A stretch of DNA of 64,000 bases from Sulfuriflexus sp032250955 (GTDB lineage: Bacteria; Pseudomonadota; Gammaproteobacteria; AKS1), in NCBI RefSeq assembly GCF_032250955.1, contig NZ_JAVVES010000001.1, positions 26,800 to 90,799 of the forward strand, written 5' to 3'. This document shows positions 28,641 through 38,626 of this stretch, one piece after another. The position numbers and the translations under genes were made by a program. The notes beneath the pieces were generated by a model. The model was not told the origin of the DNA and did no database searches. It was given only the letters and a program-made list of their open reading frames with translations. Each line of letters starts with the position of its first letter. Position 1 is the stretch's first letter.

Positions 28641-28817
28641 GCCTTCGGCTTGCCGGATGCCCGCAACATAACAAGCGAACATAAAACCAGTCTGCCCCCG
28701 CCGTTTGTGTCCGAGCTTGCTGTGCGCGGGCATCGCCAGTAGGCCGTCACGCGCTAACCGTGCTAAAATCCTGTTTCCATACGCTTTGTCACCAACCCAG
28801 GCCAACCGCGCACCACC

Positions 28818-31800
28818 ATGACCCAGACAGCCCGAATCCGCGAAATCCCCTATAACTACACCTCTTTCTCTGATCGGGAAATCGTGATTCGTTTTCTCGG
28901 TGAGGATATGTGGCAGGTACTGGAAACCCTCCGTGCAGAGCGCGTCACCGGCCGCTCGGCGCGAATGCTGTTCGAGATCCTCGGCGATATGTGGGTGATT
29001 ACCCGCAACCCCTTTATTCAGGATGACCTGCTGGAAACGCCGAAGCGCCGCGAGTCCCTGAGCCATGCCCTGCACCATCGTCTCGATCAAGTTGTGGCCC
29101 GTGCCGAGGACAATGCACTGGCCCTGCAACTGGCCGACAAAACCCGCCAGGCGGTGAGTCAATTTGAGGCCTGGTTTGCTGAACAAAGGGCCACGCGTCA
29201 GCGCATCCGCAAGAAGCTCGGTCGCATCACGCGCCGCGATAATATTGACTTCACCGGGATGGCGCGAGTCTCGCATGTGACCGATGCCAGTGACTGGCGC
29301 GTCGAACTGCCCGTGGTGGTCATCAACCCGGATACCGAGCAGGAACTCCAGGGCGTGGTCCAGGCCTGTATCGATCTTGGCCTGAGTATCATTCCCCGCG
29401 GCGGTGGCACCGGCTATACCGGCGGTGCCGTGCCCCTGACCGCTGATGCCGTCGTCATCAATACCGAAAAGCTGGAGGCCCTCGGCCAGGTGGAAATGCT
29501 GCAGCTCGATGGCGTTGCCGACAAGGTCGCGACCGTGCGCACCGAGTGTGGTGTGGTCACCCGCCAGGTCAGTGAACGTGCCGAGAGCCATGGCTATGTG
29601 TTCGCGGTTGACCCGACCTCGCAGGATGCCTCGACCATCGGCGGCAACATCGCCATGAATGCCGGTGGCAAGAAAGCGGTGGCCTGGGGTACAACGCTCG
29701 ACAATCTCGTCTCGTGGCGCATGATCACACCCGATGCCGACTGGCTGGAGGTGGAGCGGCTCGACCACAATCTCGGCAAGATTCACGAACAGGAAACCGT
29801 CCGTTTCCGTGTCCAGCGCTACGAAGCCAATGGCAAGACGCACAAGGGTGAGGCCCGCCTGATGGAAATCCCCGGCAGTGTCTTCCGCTTGCGCGGGCTG
29901 GGCAAGGATGTCACCAACAAAACACTCAACGGCCTGCCGGGTATCCAGAAAGAAGGCTGTGATGGCCTGATCACCTCGGCGCGTTTCATCCTCCACAAGA
30001 TGCCGGCCCATATTCGGACTGTATGTCTTGAGTTTTTTGATCCGGATCTGCAACGCGCGGTACCCGCGATTGTCGAGACCAAGGACTACCTCGACAAGCA
30101 GGACGGCATCACCCTGACCGGCATGGAGCACCTGGATGAACGCTACGTGCGTGCCGTCAAGTACAGCACCAAGGCACCGCGCGCCGATCTGCCGAAGATG
30201 GTATTACTCGTCGATATCGCCGGGGATAATGAGGACCAGGTAGCCGCGGCCGCCTCGCAAGTCGTGCGCATGGCGAATGCCCGCAATGCCGAAGGTTTTG
30301 TCGCCGTCAGTGCCGAGGCCCGCAAACGCTTCTGGCTGGACCGCGCCCGCACCGCCGCCATCGCCGCGCACACCAATGCCTTCAAGATCAATGAAGACGT
30401 GGTGATTCCGCTGCCCCGCCTGGTTGAATACAACGACAGCATCGAACGCATCAATATCGAATTATCGACAAGTAACAAGCTGAAGATGATCGATGCCGTG
30501 CTCGCTTACCTGCACGGCGAAATGCGTGAAACCCGACAGGCCCTCGAATTTGCCAGCAGTGAGGAAAACACCGCTATCCTCGCAGCCAAGAAGCAGGCGG
30601 CTATCGCCCACCTGCAACAGATCAAGTCCTGCTGGCAAGGCATCATGGAAAACCTTGATGCCCCGGCAAGTGAGCACCTGGAGATACTGGATGAGGCCAC
30701 GCGCGACAAGGTACAGGCAGGCGACAGTCTTTTCCGCCTGCTGCAGCGTCGTGACCTGCGCATTTCCTACCGCCGCATCATCGAGCAGCCACTGAAGGAA
30801 ATCTATGCCGGCCAGGACATGCTGGCGGTACGTGACAGACTCGACAGTATTCATGCCGAGTTACGCAACAGCCGCCTGTTCGTGGCCACGCACATGCATG
30901 CCGGCGACGGTAACGTGCATACCAATATCCCGGTCAACTCGAACGATTATGAGATGCTGCACGAGGCAGACCGTGTCGTCGAACGCATCATGAACATTGC
31001 TACCGAACTTGGTGGCGTGGTCTCCGGCGAGCATGGCATCGGCATCACCAAGTTCCAGTTCCTCGGTGAGTCGGCGGTTAACGAGTTTGCCAGCTACAAG
31101 CACGATATCGATCCGGATAACCGCTTTAACCGTGGCAAGCTGGTCGCCGGCTCCGGCCTGGAGAATGCCTATACGCCGTCACTGCGGCTGTTGCAGCAGG
31201 AGGCGCTCATCCTCGAGGCCAGCGAACTCGGCGACCTGAACAACGCGATCAAGGACTGCCTGCGCTGCGGTAAATGCAAGCCGGTCTGCAATACCCACAT
31301 CCCTGCAGCCAATCTCCTGTACTCGCCACGCAACAAGATCCTGGCCACGGGCCTGATCATCGAGGCCTTTCTCTACGAAGAGCAGACCCGGCGTGGCCTC
31401 TCAGTACGGCACTTTGATGAAATGAATGATATTGCCGATCACTGCACCGTGTGTCATAAGTGCGCGCCGCCCTGCCCGGTGGATATCGATTTTGGTGATG
31501 TCTCGATACGCATGCGCGCCATTCTCATGGCGCATGGCAAAAAACGCAGCAGTCTCGGCACACGCGCGTCAATGGCCTACCTGAATGCCACCGATCCGAC
31601 CACGGTGAAACTGTTATACAACGGACTCATCCGCTGGGGCTTTGCCGCACAACGCCAGGCCCACAGCCTGATGAAGAAATTCAATCCCTTCAAGCTGCCG
31701 GCGCGCCCGGCACATACGCATAAACGCGTCTCGGTAGCCGTACAGCTCGTCCACCTCGCCGACAAGCCGTTACCAGGGAAACTGCCGAAACGCACCATGC

Positions 31801-32669
31801 GGGCGATACTCCAGCTTGAAGACAGCAAGACCGTGCCGATCCTGCGCAACCCGGGCATACGCAGTGAAGATATGGAAAGCGTCTTCTATTTCCCCGGCTG
31901 TGGGTCGGAACGCCTGTTCAGTCAAATCAGCCTGGCGACGCTTGCGATGTTATATGAAAGCGGCGCGCAGACGGTGTTGCCCCCCGGTTACCTGTGCTGC
32001 GGTTATCCGCAAACATCCGGCGGTGATACTGACAAGGGTAAAAAGATTTCAACCGATAACCAGGTTCTGTTTCATCGTATCGCCAACACCCTCAATTACC
32101 TGGACATCAAAACCGTGATCGTCTCCTGCGGCACCTGCATGGACCAGCTCCTGCAGTACCAGTTCGAGAGGATTTTTCCCGGTTGCCGGCTACTCGATAT
32201 CCATGAGTACCTGCTGGAAAAGGGCAATACCCTCGAGAATACGGACAATGATACGCAGTACCTGTATCACGACCCATGTCACAGCCCGATGAAGACACAT
32301 AACCCGCTCAAGGTTGCCAGCGAGTTACTCGGCAAGGCGGTGCAGCTCTCTGATCGCTGTTGCGGTGAGGCCGGCACCTTTGCCGTCAATCGCCCGGACA
32401 TTGCCACCCAGGTACGCTTTCGCAAGCAGGCTGAACTGCAACAGGGTATCCAGGACCTGACCGGCAAGGACAAGAGTGAAAAAGGCGCCGTCAAGCTGCT
32501 GACCAGTTGCCCCGCCTGTCAGCAGGGCCTGTCTCGCTACGAAGAAGACACCGGTCTGGAAACGGATTACATCATCGTTGAGATGATGCGCAATCGCGTC
32601 GGCGAGGGCTGGGAGGAAAAATTCATCGAGACCATCAACCAGGGCGGCATTGAACGGGTCCTGCTGTAG
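28818..32669 (+). CDS. giant FAD/Fe-S/CCG-domain oxidoreductase (DUF3683 type), D-2-hydroxyacid dehydrogenase-like
   Basis: 1283-residue protein with, in order: an N-terminal DUF3683-like region (1-180); an FAD-binding type 4 domain with IPRGGGTGYTGGAVPL (about 193) and DPTSQDASTIGGN; an FAD-oxidase C domain including MHAGDGNVHTNIPV and GGVVSGEHGIG; two ferredoxin-like 4Fe-4S motifs, CLRCGKCKPVC (about 813) and CTVCHKCAPPCP (about 875); and two CCG cysteine domains, with LCCGYPQTSGG (about 1058) and RCCGEAGTF (about 1180). This is D-lactate or glycolate dehydrogenase architecture with GlpC/LutA-like electron-transfer modules fused in one chain; such proteins are known in proteobacteria. Likely a membrane-associated quinone-reducing enzyme; substrate is not determinable. 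Confidence 0.9.
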   Translation: MTQTARIREIPYNYTSFSDREIVIRFLGEDMWQVLETLRAERVTGRSARMLFEILGDMWVITRNPFIQDDLLETPKRRESLSHALHHRLDQVVARAEDNALALQLADKTRQAVSQFEAWFAEQRATRQRIRKKLGRITRRDNIDFTGMARVSHVTDASDWRVELPVVVINPDTEQELQGVVQACIDLGLSIIPRGGGTGYTGGAVPLTADAVVINTEKLEALGQVEMLQLDGVADKVATVRTECGVVTRQVSERAESHGYVFAVDPTSQDASTIGGNIAMNAGGKKAVAWGTTLDNLVSWRMITPDADWLEVERLDHNLGKIHEQETVRFRVQRYEANGKTHKGEARLMEIPGSVFRLRGLGKDVTNKTLNGLPGIQKEGCDGLITSARFILHKMPAHIRTVCLEFFDPDLQRAVPAIVETKDYLDKQDGITLTGMEHLDERYVRAVKYSTKAPRADLPKMVLLVDIAGDNEDQVAAAASQVVRMANARNAEGFVAVSAEARKRFWLDRARTAAIAAHTNAFKINEDVVIPLPRLVEYNDSIERINIELSTSNKLKMIDAVLAYLHGEMRETRQALEFASSEENTAILAAKKQAAIAHLQQIKSCWQGIMENLDAPASEHLEILDEATRDKVQAGDSLFRLLQRRDLRISYRRIIEQPLKEIYAGQDMLAVRDRLDSIHAELRNSRLFVATHMHAGDGNVHTNIPVNSNDYEMLHEADRVVERIMNIATELGGVVSGEHGIGITKFQFLGESAVNEFASYKHDIDPDNRFNRGKLVAGSGLENAYTPSLRLLQQEALILEASELGDLNNAIKDCLRCGKCKPVCNTHIPAANLLYSPRNKILATGLIIEAFLYEEQTRRGLSVRHFDEMNDIADHCTVCHKCAPPCPVDIDFGDVSIRMRAILMAHGKKRSSLGTRASMAYLNATDPTTVKLLYNGLIRWGFAAQRQAHSLMKKFNPFKLPARPAHTHKRVSVAVQLVHLADKPLPGKLPKRTMRAILQLEDSKTVPILRNPGIRSEDMESVFYFPGCGSERLFSQISLATLAMLYESGAQTVLPPGYLCCGYPQTSGGDTDKGKKISTDNQVLFHRIANTLNYLDIKTVIVSCGTCMDQLLQYQFERIFPGCRLLDIHEYLLEKGNTLENTDNDTQYLYHDPCHSPMKTHNPLKVASELLGKAVQLSDRCCGEAGTFAVNRPDIATQVRFRKQAELQQGIQDLTGKDKSEKGAVKLLTSCPACQQGLSRYEEDTGLETDYIIVEMMRNRVGEGWEEKFIETINQGGIERVLL

Positions 32670-32742
32670 CACCGAACCATCAGCCGCTTCTGCGCCCGCC
32701 AGCTTGACAGTCATGCGAGCAGGCCGGTAGATTGCATGCTCG

Positions 32743-33777
32743 ATGGCTGAAACAGAAAGCCCTAATAATCAATGCATCAGTCTCTGGCGAGTAACCGTGA
32801 TCAATTCGCGCCCTCTCATTACACTCTTCCTGCTGTTGCTGGCACCGGCCAGCCTGCTGACCGCCATGGCAGTCGGCAGCATCGACTATTCGTTTGAACA
32901 ATTACTCCGTGGCTTGTTTACCGCGGAGGATTCCGCCCGGCACGATATCCTCTGGCAACTTCGCTGGCCACGGGCAGCCAGTGCCTTTGCCGCCGGCGGG
33001 CTGCTCGCCACAGCCGGTGTGCTGATGCAGGTCTTGTTACGTAACCCGCTGGCGGATCCCTATATCCTTGGCACCTCCGGTGGGGCGGCCGCGTTTGCAC
33101 TCTTTGCCCTGCTGGCCGGGCTCGGCGGGATCTGGATACCGGGGAGCGCCTTCGTCGGTGCCTTGTTATCCACCTTGCTCGTCTTCAGCCTTGCGCACGG
33201 TCGCGGTAGCTGGACCAGCAACCGCCTGTTGCTGACCGGTGTCGTGGTCGCCTTCGGCTGGGGCGCCCTGATCAGTTTCCTGCTCGTCATTGCCCCGCAA
33301 ACCCGCTTACGCGGCATGCTCTACTGGCTGATGGGCGACTTGTCCCACAGCCAGCAATCATGGACGGCGCTGCTCGCCCTGGGCGTGATCTTTTTACTCT
33401 GCCTGCCATTGCTGCGCCGACTCGATATCCTGCAACGCGGTGAACTCCAGGCCGCTGCCCTCGGCGTTAATATCCGCCAGAGTCAGTGGCTCATCTATAC
33501 CCTGGCCGCCCTGTGCACAGCCATTGCCGTCAGCCTTGCCGGCACTGTCGGCTTTGTCGGCCTGATCGTCCCGCATTTGCTCCGCCTGATTATCGGTACC
33601 AGCCAGCACCGCTGGATATTACCCGGTGCGGTATTGCTCGGTGGCAGCCTGCTCGTCCTGGCCGACACCCTCGCCCGTGCCATTGTCGCCCCGACCCAGC
33701 TCCCGGTTGGCGTCATGACAGCGGCCATCGGTGTACCCCTGTTCCTGCTCATGCTTTATCGCGGCCAACAACGATGA
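32743..33777 (+). CDS. btuC: vitamin B12 ABC transporter permease BtuC
   Basis: Inner-membrane permease of the FecCD/BtuC family, about ten helices in 344 residues. Family motifs include LRWPRAASAFAAGGLLATAG, VLLRNPLADPYILGTSGGAA, and AGTVGFVGLIVPHLLRLI, the L-loop and coupling regions. The btuD start overlaps its stop by four bases (ATGA). Assignment to cobalamin rather than iron-siderophore rests on the nearby cobalamin riboswitch and btuB; the family alone cannot separate them. Confidence 0.88.
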   Translation: MAETESPNNQCISLWRVTVINSRPLITLFLLLLAPASLLTAMAVGSIDYSFEQLLRGLFTAEDSARHDILWQLRWPRAASAFAAGGLLATAGVLMQVLLRNPLADPYILGTSGGAAAFALFALLAGLGGIWIPGSAFVGALLSTLLVFSLAHGRGSWTSNRLLLTGVVVAFGWGALISFLLVIAPQTRLRGMLYWLMGDLSHSQQSWTALLALGVIFLLCLPLLRRLDILQRGELQAAALGVNIRQSQWLIYTLAALCTAIAVSLAGTVGFVGLIVPHLLRLIIGTSQHRWILPGAVLLGGSLLVLADTLARAIVAPTQLPVGVMTAAIGVPLFLLMLYRGQQR

Positions 33778-34541
33778 ACACACTCGCCGCCCGGGAACTC
33801 GACGTCAGGATCGGCAACGTGCATATCTGCAGCCGGTTCGACTGGCAGATGCAGGCCGGTGAGATATGGGGCATGCTCGGCATGAACGGTGCCGGCAAAA
33901 CCACCCTGCTGCATACCCTGGCCGGCTTACGCGAACCGAACGCCGGCAGGGTCTTGCTCAATGACCAGCCACTCACCACCCTGAGCCGGCGGCGCATTGC
34001 GCAACAACTGGGCGTACTCTTTCAAAGTCAGTATGAAGAGTTTCCAGGCACGGTCATCGAATCCACCCTTGCCGGCCGCCATCCGCACCTGCATGCCTGG
34101 CAGTTTGAAACAGAGGCTGACCGGCAGCTCGCCTTACAGGCCCTCGCCAGCGTCGGTCTGGCAGAGCTGGCACAGCGTAATGTGCTGACCCTCTCCGGTG
34201 GCGAGCAACAGCGTCTGGCTATCGCCTCGTTACTGGTTCAGTCACCGCAACTCTGGCTGCTTGACGAACCGCATAACCATCTCGACCCGCACCAGCAAAT
34301 CCGCCTGCTCGATCGACTGGTGCAGCATGTGCAGGTGCATGACAACAGTCTGTGCATGAGCCTGCATGACGTCAATCTTGCCAACCGCTATTGCAGCCAT
34401 TTATTGTTGTTATACGGCAATGCCGAGGTGATCGCCGGACCACGCGATGAAGTCCTCAACGAAGCCAACCTCTCCCGCCTCTATGGCCATCCGATGTGTT
34501 GCCTGCAAGCAGGCAAGCGTAGCGCCTGGCTGCCGGCATAA
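33774..34541 (+). CDS. btuD: vitamin B12 ABC transporter ATPase BtuD
   Basis: ATP-binding subunit that drives BtuC. Walker A GMNGAGKTT (about residues 35-43), Q-loop VLFQSQYEEFPGTV, signature LSGGEQQRLAIASLL, Walker B LWLLDEPHNHLD and the switch His in MSLHDVNLA are all intact. 255 residues from the ATG at 33774, which overlaps the btuC stop; a longer frame upstream to 33486 is just a second frame inside btuC. Confidence 0.93.
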   Translation: MNTLAARELDVRIGNVHICSRFDWQMQAGEIWGMLGMNGAGKTTLLHTLAGLREPNAGRVLLNDQPLTTLSRRRIAQQLGVLFQSQYEEFPGTVIESTLAGRHPHLHAWQFETEADRQLALQALASVGLAELAQRNVLTLSGGEQQRLAIASLLVQSPQLWLLDEPHNHLDPHQQIRLLDRLVQHVQVHDNSLCMSLHDVNLANRYCSHLLLLYGNAEVIAGPRDEVLNEANLSRLYGHPMCCLQAGKRSAWLPA

Positions 34542-34649
34542 ACCCGTCCACTACGCCGCCGGCACATTCAATCATAAGCGGTTGATTTTATAAATTACGC
34601 AATGCCCGGCATTGACTACACATGCCAATAACCCTAATATCCCCACACC

Positions 34650-34860
34650 TGCATCAGGTGCTCCTAATGACATACCAGTCCACGGAGTGAAACGGGAAGT
34701 CGGTGCGATGCACCCAATGTGTTATTTATTCCGACGCTGCCCCCGCAACGGTGATCGAGTTAAGGCCTGTCATCCAGCCACTGTGTTTAAACATTGTTTA
34801 ACATGGGAAGGCGACAGACCCGGAACAAACCCCTCGTAAGCCCGGAGACCGGCCCGATGC
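34650..34860 (+). ncRNA. cobalamin (AdoCbl) riboswitch
   Basis: Conserved core elements appear in the right order: AGGTGCTCC at about 34656, GTGAAACGGGAAGTCGGTG at about 34687-34705, GCTGCCCCCGCAACGGTGA at about 34736-34754, and the B12 box AGCCCGGAGACCGGCC at 34839-34854. It ends about 135 bases before the btuB start, leaving room for an expression platform. Binding of adenosylcobalamin is expected to shut off btuB. Boundaries are estimated by eye. Confidence 0.95.
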
Positions 34861-34993
34861 AATCCAGCGACACGTTGCGGCGGGCGACTATAGCGGGCAT
34901 TGCACTTTTCCGGCACTGTCTCATTACTCCCTTCGCACTGTCTTTTTAAACTCGTAAGTGCGGGCGTGCACATACATGTTATGCGGAGTAAGT

Positions 34994-36808
34994 ATGCACA
35001 AGTTTCACAAGGCCCTGCTGACCAGTCTCGTTCTGGCGGCCATTTCACCCGTTTCTGCCGATCAAAAAAACCTCGAGCCGGTGATTGTTACCGCCTCACG
35101 TACGGTGCAAACCGTTGATGAGGCGCTGGCACCGGTGATCGTCATTAGCCGTGATGAAATCGAACGCAGCCAGGCAGTGGATATCGCTGATCTGTTGCGC
35201 TTCCATGCCGGCCTGGATATTGCCCGCAACGGCAATCCCGGTTCGGTGACTTCGTTATTTATTCGTGGTACAGAAAGTAATCACACCCTGGTCATGATTG
35301 ATGGCGTCAAGATCAACCCCGGCACCACTGGCGGTGCCGCACTCAATAATATTGACCCGGAAATGATCGAACGTATTGAGGTCGTCAAGGGTCCGCGTTC
35401 AGCCCTGTATGGCTCGGAGGCCATTGGCGGGGTCATTAATATCATCACCCGCCGGGCGCCCGCCGGCACCACGGTGGATGCGCAGCTCGGTTTCGGTGCC
35501 GACCAGACTCGTCGCCTCGGTGCCGGTTTACGCTATGCCGATGACAGGCTACGCGCCGGTTTGCAGTTCAAAGTCGAACAGACTGAAGGCTTCGCACCAC
35601 TGGTTGTGTCCACTGAAGACCGTGGTTTTGAGAACCTGAGCATCAATACCTTTGCCGGTCTTACCCTCGGCAGCGGCACAGACATCGAACTGAGTCACTG
35701 GCAGGCATCCGGTAACTCGGAGTACGTAAACACCTTTTTTGCGCCCTACCCGCCGCTTGACCAGGATTTCCGGAATACGGCAACCGCGCTCACCTTCAAG
35801 ACCGCACCAACAGACAACTGGTCAACAACGTTCAAGCTGAGCCATATCCTTGATGATATACAGCAAACACAATCCGTCGATTATGTCCGCACCCGGCGTA
35901 ACGTCTTCGACTGGCAAAATGACATCGAGGTAAACCGGCACCACCTTGTATCTGCCGGTATCAGCCTGTCCCGTGAACAAACCGACAGCCTGAGTTTCGG
36001 CAGTGCCTTTGATGTCGACACCGACACGGATGCCGTCTTCGTGCAAGACAACATCAGCTATGGCAACCACCAGCTACTCCTTGCCGCCCGCCACAGTGAT
36101 CACAGCAGTTTTGGTAATTATGATACCTGGAATGTGGAATACGGCTATCAACTGAACCCGGGACTACGATTACTGGCCGGTGTTGGCACCGCCTTTCGTG
36201 CCCCCGACAGCACTGACCGTTTTATTGCCTTTAGTGGTAACCCGGATCTGGAACCGGAAGAGTCACGCAATGTCGAACTCGGACTTCGCTACAAGCCGGA
36301 CAGCCGCAACCAGTACAGCCTCAGCCTGTTTAACAACCGGATCCATAACCTGATCGATTTCGACGGCAGCTTTGTCCTGCAGAATATCGGCAAGGCGCGC
36401 ATCCGCGGTATCGAGGCTGCCTGGCAGTATACCGCCGCGCCGTGGGATATTCGTGTTGAAGCCATCGCCCAGGACCCTGAAAACCTCGATAATGACGAGC
36501 AGCTGTCACGCCGTGCCAAACGCAGCCTGACCACTGCCTTCGGTTACACGCGTAATAACTACCGCCTCGGACTGGATATCCTGACGACGAGTTCACGTGA
36601 TAATTCAGGCTTTGATAGTGTTCGCCTGCCAGGCTATACACTTGCCAACCTGACCGGTTCGTACAAGCTGGATAAGACGTTAGCCTTCAACGCGCGCGTC
36701 GAAAACCTGTTCGACAAGGAATATGCCCTGGCGGCAACCGGTGCTGGTAATTACTCATCACGTGACCGGGCTGTTTTCCTTGAGTTACGTTATTCGACTA
36801 ATCAATAA
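34994..36808 (+). CDS. btuB: TonB-dependent cobalamin receptor BtuB
   Basis: Outer-membrane active transporter for vitamin B12. 604 residues from the ATG at 34994, which has a GGAG ribosome binding site; a Met 12 codons earlier lacks one. A signal peptide ends at PVSA, a TonB box-like EPVIVTASRT follows, then the plug domain (LLRFHAGLDIARNGNPGSV, FIRGTESNHTLVMIDGVKIN, RIEVVKGPRSALYGSEAIGG) and a 22-strand barrel with the C-terminal LFDKEYALAATG block. The riboswitch just upstream supports cobalamin as the substrate. Confidence 0.94.
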   Translation: MHKFHKALLTSLVLAAISPVSADQKNLEPVIVTASRTVQTVDEALAPVIVISRDEIERSQAVDIADLLRFHAGLDIARNGNPGSVTSLFIRGTESNHTLVMIDGVKINPGTTGGAALNNIDPEMIERIEVVKGPRSALYGSEAIGGVINIITRRAPAGTTVDAQLGFGADQTRRLGAGLRYADDRLRAGLQFKVEQTEGFAPLVVSTEDRGFENLSINTFAGLTLGSGTDIELSHWQASGNSEYVNTFFAPYPPLDQDFRNTATALTFKTAPTDNWSTTFKLSHILDDIQQTQSVDYVRTRRNVFDWQNDIEVNRHHLVSAGISLSREQTDSLSFGSAFDVDTDTDAVFVQDNISYGNHQLLLAARHSDHSSFGNYDTWNVEYGYQLNPGLRLLAGVGTAFRAPDSTDRFIAFSGNPDLEPEESRNVELGLRYKPDSRNQYSLSLFNNRIHNLIDFDGSFVLQNIGKARIRGIEAAWQYTAAPWDIRVEAIAQDPENLDNDEQLSRRAKRSLTTAFGYTRNNYRLGLDILTTSSRDNSGFDSVRLPGYTLANLTGSYKLDKTLAFNARVENLFDKEYALAATGAGNYSSRDRAVFLELRYSTNQ

Positions 36809-36811
36809 TAT

Positions 36812-37534
36812 ATGACGAAAACGATCAGCATACTTTTCCTGGCATCGGCTGCATTACATGCAGCCGTGCTGGGGCTGGTCAGCTTTGAGCAACCTGCACG
36901 ACTGCAGGCCGGTTCACCTTTCACGGTCAGCATCCAGGCATCCTCACCGGCAAGCAGCGGGCAACACCTCGAAGCGCTCAAGACACCGATCGAAACCGTA
37001 ACGACCGCGGTCACGGTTAACGATATAGTCCCTCCCGGGCCTGTGCCGGATGACCTGAAGACGCCGAAACAGAAACTGCAACAACAAGCCGAAGGGCCAC
37101 CACAACCGCATAAGCTCGATACTCATCGTCAAAGGCCAACCGCTCTACCTGAAGCCACGTCACAGACAGCGATAAAGACCGCCGCTATCAGCAGCCAGCA
37201 TTCGATTGCGCTATCGTCAGAACAGTCCTTGTCATTGACTGCCAAAACAGCCAGTTTGATGCAGGCCAATCTGCAGCAGGCATTTGCCTTGCAGTTTCAT
37301 TACCCGCGTCTGGCCATCAGGCATGGCTGGCAGGGCGAGGTCAGGCTGGGATTGCGTATCGAGGCCAACGGCAGATTGTCTCGGGTTCGGGTGGTGCAGG
37401 GTTCAGGTTACGGGCTGCTTGATGATGCCGCCATAAAAAGCCTGAACAAGGTCGCGATACTGCCCCAGGCTATCGCCTTGTTGAATGGCAATAGCATGGA
37501 TCTGATATTACCGGTCCGATACGAGTTGCTGTGA
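36812..37534 (+). CDS. TonB-like energy transducer
   Basis: 240-residue protein with one N-terminal membrane segment (ISILFLASAALHAAVLGLV), a Pro/Gln/Lys-rich periplasmic spacer (about 70-130) and a C-terminal TonB fold: YPRLAIRHGWQGEVRLGL and GSGYGLLDDAAIKSL. It starts three bases after btuB, so it is probably a dedicated TonB that energises this receptor. No exbB or exbD is in the window, so it must share or borrow a motor from elsewhere. Confidence 0.88.
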   Translation: MTKTISILFLASAALHAAVLGLVSFEQPARLQAGSPFTVSIQASSPASSGQHLEALKTPIETVTTAVTVNDIVPPGPVPDDLKTPKQKLQQQAEGPPQPHKLDTHRQRPTALPEATSQTAIKTAAISSQHSIALSSEQSLSLTAKTASLMQANLQQAFALQFHYPRLAIRHGWQGEVRLGLRIEANGRLSRVRVVQGSGYGLLDDAAIKSLNKVAILPQAIALLNGNSMDLILPVRYELL

Positions 37535-37538
37535 CCTT

Positions 37539-38489
37539 CTAGCGCGCCCTGTCAATAAGCTCGCACAAGTGCCGGACCCCCTGGAGCATTCTCGGTGTCG
37601 GGCGATTCATCAGATCCGGGTCGGCCCTGTACAGCTGCTCATGCCTGACGGCAGCCAGTCGCGGCCAGCGCCGCCAGTCAGCGAACACGTCTTCAGCCGC
37701 TGCCACGGTGCCGGCATAGACAATGACCTCGGGATCACGCTTGAGGACAGATTCCATACTCACCTGCGGGGCGAGCACATCAAGCCCGGCAAAGATATTC
37801 ACCCCACCGCACAGGCTTATCGCATCGCTGATGATTTGCCGCTCATTAATGGTAAACAGCGGTTGGTGATCAATCTCGTAAAATACCTTTACACGACGCC
37901 GTCCGGCATAGCGGCTCTCCAGTGCGGCCAGCTCCACGAGAAAATCTTTCGCTGCGGCGTCCGCCGCGACTGATCTGCCAGTCAGCTTGCCGAGTTGCCG
38001 CAACTGCGCGGCTATTGATTCAAGTTTTTCCACCCTGACAAGCGCCAGCGGTAGCCCCATTGCCTCGACACGGGCAAGCACGTTTGCCGGGGTGCCATCC
38101 TGCCAGCCGATGACCAGATCCGGATGCATCTCCAGCAAGCGTTCCCAGTCGAGCTGGTAAACATCACCGATCCTGGGCAGCATTTTTGCCGCGCGCGGAT
38201 AATCGCTGTAGGCAACAGTCGCCACAAGCTGCTGCTCCGCGCCAATTGCATATAAAAGCTCGGTGACATGCGGTGACAGGCTGACAATACTGCGGGGCTG
38301 GGCCTGCACGGTGGCGCTGGCAACGAACACAAACAGGCAGGAACAAATAAGCTTGTACACCACCCCGGGCAGAAGCAGATCACCCGGGCGTATCAATTTA
38401 TACGGCAAGTCATCGTTCCTCATAAGTAAGCGCTCTTGCCCATTTAAGGGCAGCTCCCGTGAGCTTCTATCAAGCGCCGGTGTGCACAT
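37539..38489 (-). CDS. btuF: periplasmic cobalamin-binding protein BtuF
   Basis: Class III solute-binding protein that delivers B12 to BtuCD. It shows RSIVSLSPHVTELLYAIGAE, DYPRAAKMLPRIGDVYQLDWERLLEMHPDLVI in segments such as RIGDVYQLDW and PDLVIGWQDG, and the C-terminal RPTPRMLQGVRHL. The start is uncertain: the ATG at 38489 has a plausible AGGGTGAT ribosome binding site but gives an unusually long tail before the hydrophobic signal (KLICSCLFVFVASATVQA); GTG codons at 38363 and 38360 would give an ordinary signal peptide. Convergent with the tonB-like gene, four bases between stops. Confidence 0.9.
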   Translation of the reverse strand: MCTPALDRSSRELPLNGQERLLMRNDDLPYKLIRPGDLLLPGVVYKLICSCLFVFVASATVQAQPRSIVSLSPHVTELLYAIGAEQQLVATVAYSDYPRAAKMLPRIGDVYQLDWERLLEMHPDLVIGWQDGTPANVLARVEAMGLPLALVRVEKLESIAAQLRQLGKLTGRSVAADAAAKDFLVELAALESRYAGRRRVKVFYEIDHQPLFTINERQIISDAISLCGGVNIFAGLDVLAPQVSMESVLKRDPEVIVYAGTVAAAEDVFADWRRWPRLAAVRHEQLYRADPDLMNRPTPRMLQGVRHLCELIDRAR

Positions 38490-38626
38490 ATTATCACCCT
38501 CGTTTCGGCCTTACACCCGCAAAACAAGAAAGGAGCATGGAATGGACTCGGGAATATCTGCCACAAGGCCTTGCGGCCATCATCAAGCCCTGGCTATAAG
38601 ATCTTCTACTTGTTTATGCCATGGCT

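Noticed and set aside
28656..28734. GATGCCCGC and GCGGGCATC inverted pair after the di-haem gene, considered as another short element
   Set aside because: Only 9-bp arms 61 bases apart, no second copy in the window; could be chance in GC-rich sequence.
28347..30131. 594-codon open frame on the minus strand
   Set aside because: Antisense to the well-supported haem protein and FAD oxidoreductase genes; its translation shows no recognisable domain and arises from GC-rich codon use.
33486..33773. N-terminal extension of BtuD
   Set aside because: It is an alternate frame within btuC; the ATG at 33774 with the four-base overlap fits the ABC ATPase start.
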